From Thalassolituus maritimus (GTDB lineage Bacteria; Pseudomonadota; Gammaproteobacteria; Pseudomonadales; Oceanobacteraceae): DNA of 64,000 nt. Position 1 is the first letter of the stretch, and each line of letters begins with the position of its first letter. The position numbers and the translations under genes were made by a program. The DNA is taken from positions 62,001-126,000 of the forward strand of contig NZ_FTOH01000005.1 in the NCBI RefSeq assembly GCF_900156675.1, in the 5' to 3' direction. Positions 56,602-64,000 of the stretch are shown here, piece by piece. The notes below the pieces were generated by a model. The model searched no databases and was not told the origin of the DNA. It saw only the letters and a list, made by a program, of their open reading frames with translations.

Positions 56602-59600
56602 TTACAACGCGAAAAACACCCGATAATTAACGCTGAAGTAATCAACATCACTGGCTAACCGGTGAAACATCAACTCCACCCGTTCACGCTCAGTGACTTC
56701 ATAATCGGCGCCCAGGCCAAAACCAACGGTCAGCTCATCCGAGCTATCGACCTGAAGGCCTCGTTCTGAAGAAAGGTCAATGTCACTGCCCATCACCTCT
56801 GCCTGCAACCCCCACTGCCCGGTACGCAAGAATACCGGACGATACTGCAGCGCTGCTGACGTCGCCTGATAAGAGACACGGGCAGTATTTACCTGGGCAT
56901 CGCCCAAATCAAAATACGATACCGTCAGTGCAAATTCCCCGGTGAAATGAACCCCTGCTCCAATAGAAACACCGGCATCAATGGTATCGCTCTGGGTCGG
57001 TTCTATCTGTAGATCCGGATCAAAACGACTGAAGCCGACGCCACCATCAAGGCTGAGGTCCAGAGCACTGGCAGGTGCTACCCATGCCAGTGCAAAACCA
57101 CAGATCAGTGCGAGCTTACGAAACGTCCGTCGGGTTCGCTGTGTGAACGCGAGTACTGCCAGAATCAGAGCATAAAACGCCTGCCCCATTGCACCACCCT
57201 GCTTAACATCCGGGCCATCATTGATAGAAACATCTTCACTGTCTGGTACGCCGTCACCATCAGCGTCGAGATCCGGAGCCTGTGACGGCCCCTCATCTAC
57301 AACCAGCGCGATCAGGTCATCGATGTCATCCCGTATTCCATCGCCATCAGCGTCGACGTCCAGGTAATCAGCAATACCATCTGAATCGAGGTCGGCGAGT
57401 TCGCGGTCGTCCAGAACACCGTTATTGTTGCTATCCAGCCCTTGAATAACACCATTAATAAGCGCGTCGATACCGTCATCAATGCCATCACCATCGGCGT
57501 CCTCACCGGTGAAGAACTGATACTGGTTGTTCTCATCACGGTCCGGAATGCCGTCGCCGTCATCGTCTTCATCCAGATGGTTCGGAATACCGTCACCATC
57601 GAAGTCTTCAACTGAGCCAAAGAACCCGATCGCGTTATCAACCACATCCATCAGGCCATCAAGATCGACATCGGTATTACTATCGAGACGACCATCGTTG
57701 TCTGCATCCAGCGCTGCACGGATACCCGCCTTCACCAGATCAAAGGTAACGCCATCGCTCTTAAGCTGCAGGAAGTCTGGCGTGCCGTCAGCATCAGTAT
57801 CCACAAGGTCCTCGGCGACATCGATGATATCGACACCCTCATCCAACAGACCGTTTGCATCACTGTCACTTAACCCGGCTTCAACGAGATCAATTACACC
57901 GTCATTATCGGCATCAAGATCCAGTGAATTAATCAGGCCGTCGCCATCAGCGTCTGCTTTCACATCATAGGATGCGATTGGTCTCGCTACGGCAACTTCT
58001 ACTGTCCCTGCCTCGTCACCATCAATAAGCAGGTTAAGGGCTTCGATAAACTCTTCTTTGCTATCACGATCATCGCGAACACCGTCGAGATTTTCATCGA
58101 CTACGGCCTCAAGTGGCAGACCGATAAATATCGCGGCAGAACCGATGGACTTATCATCTCCGAATGGAGACACATCAAAGAAGTCCATAACGCCATCACG
58201 GTCGCTGTCACCGCTCAGAGCACACGCGGAGTCATCCTCCGATACTTCGCCCATCAGGGTGCCGTATTCGAGGTTATCGCGAATACCGTCGTTATCTGCA
58301 TCGAAGTCGCTGCGATCAGCCACACCGTCGCCATCCGTATCAAGCACACCTTCGAGGAGATTTGGCAGACCATCGCAGTCATCGTCCTGGCCTTCCATAA
58401 TGGTGGCAATCAGTGCTTCGATTTCTTCAGCTGTATCGACGTCTTCTGCATCCGCCTGATTTCGTACGGCGTAATTCAGAATCGGAAGGATACGTTCAAG
58501 TGCTTCTTCATCGATACTACCAATACCGACACTCAGATAATCATCAATATCGGCAGGCTGGCGTGAGCCCCCTACTTGATCAGTAATATTATCGAAAGCG
58601 TTTTCTTCAGCACTGATGACAACATCAGAAACAACTTCCAGATTTTCCGCGGTGCCGTCGTTATCGGTATAGCTAACGCGCAGCGTGATCTGATTGCCAA
58701 GATCTGACGCCTGAACCACATAGCTCTCTGTGATTGCCACTTCGTTACCTGCCGACAACCACTGGTATGTAATCTCACCATCAATGCCATTGTTGTCGTA
58801 CAGGCTCGGTGTCAGCGTCTGAGCTACTGCCACTTCGCCAGCAATATTCAGCTGACCCGGCGCATTCGCAATAACCGTCACGATCTGATCCGCTGCGTTA
58901 CCAAAGTCATCACTGGCCGTCAGGGTGACGGTATAGCTGCCATAATCCCCCGCCGCTGGCTCTGCGACCAGGAACAGAGGCGCCAGGATAATCGGCTCCG
59001 GCAGTGGTGACGGTACATCCGTAGCAGACACAGTCCCAGACGTACTTGCAGGTATCGGCATGCCCGGCCCATCAGGAATTCCAGGTTCCTCAAGACGAAT
59101 CCATGACGGTACTGCACTGTACGGCTTAAAAGTGACGGTAACGTCATCGCCCGCAGCATCGGAGGTCAGAACCGGTATTCCACCCACACTTCCGGTATTA
59201 ACAGTTAAGTGGTCGGAAGACTGGAACTCAGGTACAGAGTTAACGCTGTTCACCATGGCCTGAATTTCTTCAACGCTGTCGAGTTGGTCCGATGTCATTG
59301 ACTGAATAACCGCTTGATACTTAGCGTTATTTTCAGCGAGGGCATTGTCGATACCAGCAACGGCATTCAGGTCGTCGGAGGTGATGTCATTAGCAGAACC
59401 CGCAGCACTGGAAACTGCATAGATCTCAGCATCCAATACGGTCACGGTAAATACCTGATCGGCGTTATTACCAAAACCGTCCGAGACACGCACATTGATG
59501 ATATTCGCACCGACGTCCTCATCGAGCGGTGTCCCTGTTAAGGCGCCTGTCGATGACAGTGTCATCCATGAAGGCCAGCCGGTTCCCGGTTTAACTGAAT

Positions 59601-62600
59601 AGGTAAGCGCATCACCCGCAGTGTCCGTCGCAACCAGGTTGAAACTAAACGCTCCCCCTTCAATCGCCATCGCACTCGCGTCAGATGTAAATACCGGGAC
59701 AGAATTAACACTGTTAATCAGCGCCTGAATTTCAGTCACCGTATCCAGGTCTTCATACGAGCGCGCTGCAATCGCGGCCTGATATTTCACATCATTTGCC
59801 GCAATCGCATTGCTGATACCAGCGATCGCATTCAGTTCGGCCGCGGTAATAGTGTTGGTATTTCCAGCGGCTGATGCAACGGTATTAATCTGCGCATCAC
59901 GGACATCAATCACTAATGCCTGCTCAACGTTGTTACCGAAGCCATCACTGACAACCACTGTCAGGTTCAGCGTACCCACAACAGAGTCAGCAGGTGTACC
60001 AGTCAGAGTCCCTGAGTTGAATATAAGCCAACCCGGTACACCGCCCGGTATACTGAAAGTCAACGGGTCATTAGTGCTGTCAGTCGCGGTAAATGTCAGG
60101 CTGAACGACTCACCTTCAATCGCTACCGCACTTACCGGAGAAGTAAATTGCGGTACAGAGTTGACGCTGTTCACCATGGCCTGAATTTCAGCCACGCTGT
60201 CCAGATCGTTATAAGTAAGATCCGCAATCACACTCTGATATTTGCTGTTATTCGCAGCCACAGCATTACTGATACCTGCGATGGCATTCAGCATATCTGC
60301 GGTCACTGAATTAGTAGCACCCGCAGCGCTCGCTATTTCGTAAATTTCTGCATCCAGAACAGTCAGGGAAAATTCCTGCTCGACGGAATTACCAAAGGCA
60401 TCACTGACAACCGCAGTCAGATTCACAACACCGACAACAAAGTCTGGCGGCGTACCTGAAATAGTACCGGCGTTGAAAGTCAGCCAACCCGGCACTCCAT
60501 CTTTAATGGTGTAGCTAAGTGCATCACCGGCGCTGTCGGTGGCGGTAAAGGTGAAACTGAATGCCTGGTTTTCTATCGCCGTTGCAGAGGCGACGGTCGT
60601 GAATACAGGAACTGAATTAGCGCTGTCGACCAGAGCCTGAATTTCTTCAGGAGTGTCTACATCTGCAGAAGTCAGAGAGCCAAGCGCAGTGCGATATTTA
60701 CTGATATTCTCAGGTACTGCACCACTGACCCCATCGACGGCATTGAGCTGCACGTCTGTCACCCGATTATTAGCGTCGCCGGCGACATTCATAATCGCAG
60801 TCAGCTCCGCATCAGCAACACTCAGAGTCATCTGATGAATAATCCTGTTACCGAAACCGTCTGCAATTTTAATGTAGACTCTGAAAGGCTCAATTCTGGC
60901 CTGACCAGCAGGGTCAGGTGCAATGCCTTTCAGACCAGGATTCTCCTTCAGGCGTAAATAACGAATACGCCCGCTATTCTTATCAGTGATAATTAAATCA
61001 CCAGAAGCGTTCATCACCAGGCCTGCAGGATTACTGAACTTCGCTTTTAATCCATCGTCCGTGCCAGACGCGCGAGTCGCACCAGCAATGGTACTGACGG
61101 TACCATCAGTTGCTACTTTCCGAATAAGGTGGTTACTCGCATCAGCGACGTATAGCTCACCTGTATTGTGGTCAATTGCAACGTCCGTTGGAGAACGGAA
61201 TGTCCCGGGAATACCATCATCCGCACCACGAACTCCTTCGGTACCGGCATAGACACTGACGTCACCGGCGGCTGTCACCTTGTAGACAACTCGCATACTT
61301 TCACTGGCAACATAAATATTGCCGCTACTATCAACATCCAGTCCGTATGGGTCAGTAATATTGGAGAAGGTCTGCTCGATCACACCTGCAGTGTTAACTT
61401 TTAATACCTGGTCTGAATTCGATATGTATAAGTAACCATCATTGGCAAATACTATCCCTTTAGAATTAACGTTTGTTAGAAATTCAGTAACGGTATTCCC
61501 AGAGATTTTGAATACTTTTTTCAGTGAAACATCAGCAGCGTAGACATTTCCGTCATCATCCACGGCCACCGAATATATGTACTCAAAGTCTGTTGTAATG
61601 CTGGGGTTGAAGAAAGAGGAACCCGCCATGGTTGATATACTGCCATCTGTCGCTATTTTCGCGACAGCACCATTGAAGCCTGCACTGAAGTCGGTAACCG
61701 CTACGTATGTGTTACCCGCATTGTCCCTGGCAATACCGCGGACAGAAGCCAGCTCTGATGCATTAGCCGGGGCTTCTTCGTAAGCACCCGCCGCCGACAG
61801 GGTTTTGGTGTAACTTGAAAAATTTTCCACTGACAGCCAGGTCGGTGACCCCGTTTCAAGACTGAATGTGAGAGGATCGTTGTTTGCGTCGCTCGCTTTT
61901 AAAGCAATCGACAGGTCATCGCCTTCAATCACAGTTTCAGCAGCAGGGATATCAGGAACAGGGCTGGAGGCTACACTACTGTTAATATCGTCCACCATAG
62001 CCTGAACTTCAGCAGCTGTATCCAGATCCTGTCCGGTCCGGGCAGCAATCGCGTCACGATAATATTGCGTGTTCGCTTCCAGCGCACCAGACACACCGTC
62101 CACAGCATTTAATTGTGCTGCCGAAATCGTATTCGAGGTGTCACCTGCAGCATCAAGGATAACACCCAGCGCCGGAGGAAATACAATTAACTGATAATTC
62201 AAGGATTCGATAAAAAAGAAAATATCACTCGTATTTTCATCTGCGACATCGCTGGTAATTTTCAGCTCATCGATGTTGTCGAAACCTGTCAACGCCAGGG
62301 TTGTTGCACCAGTACCCTCTGTCCAGAGAGATGGCGCTGTTATTTCAGCTACCTGCTGACCGGAAGACAGGCCAGTCAGTTTGACGCCAGGAACAGGCAT
62401 CTGGAAAAGGTCAGTCAGAGTAATGGAAGAGAGATTAAATTTATCGCGTGTTACTGAAGGAGTAATACTGACCGACGTTGCAACGCGGGTGGGATCGTAA
62501 CCAACCTGAATGGCCGCTGGGCTCGTCACCCCCTTCATACTGGCACCTGTCGGTACTTCCACCGTCAGGTCATTAATAGTGACGGACGTGCCCAGGTCTT

Positions 62601-62715
62601 CATGGTTCCCCCAGGTCGCCGTCGAAAAATCTTCAGTGGCTGCAAACGCGGATAACGATAACGTCATCATCGCCAGCAACGCACTGCAAAACACAGAACG
62701 CAGAATTCTAAACAT
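56602..62715 (-). CDS. Giant surface protein: Ig-like/NHL/thrombospondin repeats plus internal sorting-like signal and barrel
   Basis: This is a 2037-residue exported protein with signal peptide at residues 1-25. An Ig-like domain is interrupted by an NHL beta-propeller (about 320-590). Four roughly 153-residue units follow, each with a helical motif (AG..N.(I/V)T...LNA(I/V).G) and an Ig/cadherin-like domain. Thrombospondin type-3 calcium repeats follow (about 1448-1838). Residues about 1840-1865 read GGAMGQAFYALILAVLAFTQRTRR, a GlyGly-CTERM-like signal. This is followed without a stop by a signal-peptide-like LALICGFALAWVAPASA and a 153-residue beta-barrel ending FFAL. This may be a gene fusion or a processed precursor. 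It is cotranscribed after the collar protein. Confidence 0.85.
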   Translation of the reverse strand: MFRILRSVFCSALLAMMTLSLSAFAATEDFSTATWGNHEDLGTSVTINDLTVEVPTGASMKGVTSPAAIQVGYDPTRVATSVSITPSVTRDKFNLSSITLTDLFQMPVPGVKLTGLSSGQQVAEITAPSLWTEGTGATTLALTGFDNIDELKITSDVADENTSDIFFFIESLNYQLIVFPPALGVILDAAGDTSNTISAAQLNAVDGVSGALEANTQYYRDAIAARTGQDLDTAAEVQAMVDDINSSVASSPVPDIPAAETVIEGDDLSIALKASDANNDPLTFSLETGSPTWLSVENFSSYTKTLSAAGAYEEAPANASELASVRGIARDNAGNTYVAVTDFSAGFNGAVAKIATDGSISTMAGSSFFNPSITTDFEYIYSVAVDDDGNVYAADVSLKKVFKISGNTVTEFLTNVNSKGIVFANDGYLYISNSDQVLKVNTAGVIEQTFSNITDPYGLDVDSSGNIYVASESMRVVYKVTAAGDVSVYAGTEGVRGADDGIPGTFRSPTDVAIDHNTGELYVADASNHLIRKVATDGTVSTIAGATRASGTDDGLKAKFSNPAGLVMNASGDLIITDKNSGRIRYLRLKENPGLKGIAPDPAGQARIEPFRVYIKIADGFGNRIIHQMTLSVADAELTAIMNVAGDANNRVTDVQLNAVDGVSGAVPENISKYRTALGSLTSADVDTPEEIQALVDSANSVPVFTTVASATAIENQAFSFTFTATDSAGDALSYTIKDGVPGWLTFNAGTISGTPPDFVVGVVNLTAVVSDAFGNSVEQEFSLTVLDAEIYEIASAAGATNSVTADMLNAIAGISNAVAANNSKYQSVIADLTYNDLDSVAEIQAMVNSVNSVPQFTSPVSAVAIEGESFSLTFTATDSTNDPLTFSIPGGVPGWLIFNSGTLTGTPADSVVGTLNLTVVVSDGFGNNVEQALVIDVRDAQINTVASAAGNTNTITAAELNAIAGISNAIAANDVKYQAAIAARSYEDLDTVTEIQALINSVNSVPVFTSDASAMAIEGGAFSFNLVATDTAGDALTYSVKPGTGWPSWMTLSSTGALTGTPLDEDVGANIINVRVSDGFGNNADQVFTVTVLDAEIYAVSSAAGSANDITSDDLNAVAGIDNALAENNAKYQAVIQSMTSDQLDSVEEIQAMVNSVNSVPEFQSSDHLTVNTGSVGGIPVLTSDAAGDDVTVTFKPYSAVPSWIRLEEPGIPDGPGMPIPASTSGTVSATDVPSPLPEPIILAPLFLVAEPAAGDYGSYTVTLTASDDFGNAADQIVTVIANAPGQLNIAGEVAVAQTLTPSLYDNNGIDGEITYQWLSAGNEVAITESYVVQASDLGNQITLRVSYTDNDGTAENLEVVSDVVISAEENAFDNITDQVGGSRQPADIDDYLSVGIGSIDEEALERILPILNYAVRNQADAEDVDTAEEIEALIATIMEGQDDDCDGLPNLLEGVLDTDGDGVADRSDFDADNDGIRDNLEYGTLMGEVSEDDSACALSGDSDRDGVMDFFDVSPFGDDKSIGSAAIFIGLPLEAVVDENLDGVRDDRDSKEEFIEALNLLIDGDEAGTVEVAVARPIASYDVKADADGDGLINSLDLDADNDGVIDLVEAGLSDSDANGLLDEGVDIIDVAEDLVDTDADGTPDFLQLKSDGVTFDLVKAGIRAALDADNDGRLDSNTDVDLDGLMDVVDNAIGFFGSVEDFDGDGIPNHLDEDDDGDGIPDRDENNQYQFFTGEDADGDGIDDGIDALINGVIQGLDSNNNGVLDDRELADLDSDGIADYLDVDADGDGIRDDIDDLIALVVDEGPSQAPDLDADGDGVPDSEDVSINDGPDVKQGGAMGQAFYALILAVLAFTQRTRRTFRKLALICGFALAWVAPASALDLSLDGGVGFSRFDPDLQIEPTQSDTIDAGVSIGAGVHFTGEFALTVSYFDLGDAQVNTARVSYQATSAALQYRPVFLRTGQWGLQAEVMGSDIDLSSERGLQVDSSDELTVGFGLGADYEVTERERVELMFHRLASDVDYFSVNYRVFFAL
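58880..60800 (-). repeat. Tandem 456-465 bp coding repeats
   Basis: Units of about 153, 152 and 155 residues, then a diverged longer one, share the pattern LNAxxGI...KYQ...DLD(T/S)VxEIQAxVNSVNSVP. At DNA level the segments near 59230-59263 and 60150-60184 are nearly identical. Two further copies lie near 59700 and 60610. The high DNA identity suggests recent duplication or conversion. Confidence 0.8.
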
Positions 62716-62746
62716 GGTAACTACCTGTATAGCAATGAGTCAGAGA

Positions 62747-63403
62747 TCAAGAGCGTGAAGGGAAAACACCCTGAAGTGCGATACAGGCTTTCAATGCCAG
62801 TGTTGGCTGACGAATATCAACATTCGTCTGACCGGCAGACTGAGTATTCCCTGTTACGGAAACAGAAGACGAATGCAATGCAACGCTGTCAGCCGGCTCA
62901 GTAGGTTGTGGGCCGTAGGTAGCCGCTCGCTGACCGTTTGCCAGCATATTCCCCGACGGGGAAGCTACGTTATTTTCGAGAGACGCTGTGCTTCCGTTCG
63001 CGTTGAGCGTTGCTGTTACTCCATTACCCAAAGAGTGCGAGTGGGCAGGCACCTGGGTAGTGAACTCCTGCCCTACTTTCTGGCCCTGCCTGTAGTTACT
63101 CAGACCAGGTCCTTGTCCCGCATTGACTGCAACACGCCCGCGAAGGTCAGGCAAACCAAACGTGGTTATGCCATCACCACCGTAGGTGGTACCCAAAAGA
63201 GAGAAGAGTGCCTGATTCTGGTTAATCGCCAGCAACTGGCCGTCAGCACTGGCCCAACCACGCGGGCAGAAGTTACCAGCAAACCACATCACTTCACCAA
63301 GAAGAGGGTCTGCGGCTGCCTGAACATGGGTTGCAGAAACACCGCCGATCAGCGATGAGGTAAGGATAGAACTGCAAAGTAGTTTAGAGAATTGCTTTTT
63401 CAT
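62747..63403 (-). CDS. Secreted phage-tail-collar-domain protein
   Basis: This 218-residue protein has a signal peptide (about residues 1-30, HVQAAAD). The collar domain has LLGEVMWFAGNFCPRGWASADG, LFSLLGTTYGGDGITTFGLPDLRGR and the end IRQPTLALKACIALQGVFP, as in microcystin-dependent-protein-like sequences. A tail-collar domain with a bacterial signal peptide suggests a secreted, not virion, role. It lies 31 bases upstream of the giant protein gene on the same strand, so the two probably work together. Confidence 0.85.
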   Translation of the reverse strand: MKKQFSKLLCSSILTSSLIGGVSATHVQAAADPLLGEVMWFAGNFCPRGWASADGQLLAINQNQALFSLLGTTYGGDGITTFGLPDLRGRVAVNAGQGPGLSNYRQGQKVGQEFTTQVPAHSHSLGNGVTATLNANGSTASLENNVASPSGNMLANGQRAATYGPQPTEPADSVALHSSSVSVTGNTQSAGQTNVDIRQPTLALKACIALQGVFPSRS

Positions 63404-63856
63404 AAGACACCTGGATTCAGAAGCGCCGCGTTAACAGCCTTGTTAATAGTTTTCGCGACGCACCGATGGGTGCCTCGTCATCATCAGTGACTGTCCTGAG
63501 CTGACATTTTTTTGGAACGTCATATTTATAGAGAACGGTCATTCTGTATATTTTACATACAAAACGTTACATTGAGTAGACAAAAAACGATCAATCAGAT
63601 GCTTGTCCCAATTAAACACACTCATTGAATTCGAAGCATGCCCGTTTCGTGGGTAATACACCCATCTACAGGCCAGAACTACACCTACCGATGCGGATCA
63701 TTAAGATTACCAAGACGGACAATTAACGCCACCCATCACAAACAACTACGCCCGTGCGATATTAATAGGTTTCAGGATAGTGGTGGGAGAATGAGTTAAA
63801 TATCAGCCAAAAGGATGGAAAGAATGAAAGAGCAGCAGAGAGATATGAGGAATAAA
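63404..63856. other. Long promoter region upstream of the collar gene
   Basis: These 453 bases have no gene. An AT-rich tract at 63500-63570 holds direct repeats GAACGTCAT and GAACGGTCAT 18 bases apart, and a TGTAT-N7-ATACA inverted repeat. These are candidate regulatory sites for the collar/giant-protein operon. No family of binding protein can be named. Confidence 0.35.
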
Positions 63857-63890
63857 AAAAAGCTCTCCACCCTAAATGGATGAGGAGCTC
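63857..63890 (-). terminator. Terminator of the truncated gene at the window end
   Basis: On the minus strand AGCTCCTCATCC-ATTTA-GGGTGGAGAGCT pairs with one mismatch and is followed by eight T residues. A second perfect hairpin, CAGGGAGA-TAAC-TCTCCCTG (63899-63918), lies just upstream. Confidence 0.85.
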
Positions 63891-63938
63891 TCTTAAATCA
63901 GGGAGATAACTCTCCCTGTCAGTTTCGCAGTCTGAGTA

Positions 63939-64000
63939 TCAGCGAACACCGCCACGACGAAGCGCAGCTGGCGTGTAGTCAGAGTAGGTACGTTCAAACT
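63939..64000 (-). CDS. 3' end of a gene continuing beyond the window
   Basis: The last 62 bases read on the minus strand as a frame ending YTPAALRRGGVR then TGA, followed at good distance by hairpins and a T run. Another frame is also open to 63900-63893, so the reading is likely rather than certain. Identity cannot be told from about 20 residues. Confidence 0.5.
   Translation of the reverse strand, partial: FERTYSDYTPAALRRGGVR

Overview
This 64 kb stretch looks like core chromosome of a marine gammaproteobacterium of the Oceanospirillales/Pseudomonadales kind. The evidence is gene content and order: ampE-ampD, nadC, pilA-pilBCD-coaE-yacG, leuS-lptE-holA, ubiX-mpl-fbp, trpEGDC, bioB-comF, plus a P. 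putida-type short LOV protein. The genus is an inference. There are no rRNA genes, no convincing tRNA, no CRISPR and no transposase.

Layout. 0.2-4 kb: peptidoglycan-recycling amidase genes ampD/ampE, an alanine/glycine:cation symporter and nadC. 4.3-9.8 kb: type IV pilus cluster with a cysteine-free major pilin, followed by coaE and yacG. 9.9-16.3 kb: a receiver-like regulator, a large MalT-type LuxR regulator and a porin/FMN-binding/PepSY cluster. 16.6-21.7 kb: leuS-lptE-holA and an unknown gene preceded by two hairpins. 21.7-28.2 kb (minus): small unknown genes, a secreted calcium-type repeat protein with an exact 75-residue pitch, ubiX and mpl. 28.3 kb: fbp. 29.3-35.4 kb (minus): TonB receptor, two related substrate-binding-like proteins and a hybrid histidine kinase, probably a sensing module. 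35.5-38.7 kb: ppa, then a short LOV photoreceptor divergent from a MerR/LitR-type regulator and rsmC. 39-47 kb: speD, an OsmC protein, a Vfr/Crp regulator, trpCDGE with a HAD phosphatase, and hpf. 47.2-51.7 kb: a TetR regulator and two tandem acyl-CoA dehydrogenases behind a PsrA-type operator. 51.9-56.5 kb: a SprA-like protein, bioB, comF, srkA and a small outer-membrane protein. 56.6-63.4 kb (minus): a secreted phage-tail-collar-domain protein and a 2037-residue surface protein. The last 60 bases hold the end of another minus-strand gene.

The most unusual items are these. (1) The 2037-residue protein has a beta-propeller inserted in an Ig-like fold, Ig/helical repeats and calcium repeats. 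It then carries a GlyGly-CTERM-like sorting signal that is not terminal: a second signal-peptide-like segment and an outer-membrane barrel follow in the same frame. (2) Two inverted, diverged copies of a multi-hairpin element lie between the Vfr gene and trpC, with compensatory changes in their stems. (3) A second structured repeat occurs at about 0.1 kb and 19.2 kb in opposite orientations, again with covarying stems. (4) A LOV/LitR light-response pair shares an intergenic region with an operator-like inverted repeat over a promoter. (5) The TonB receptor, two binding proteins and hybrid kinase form a cluster without any permease or ATPase.
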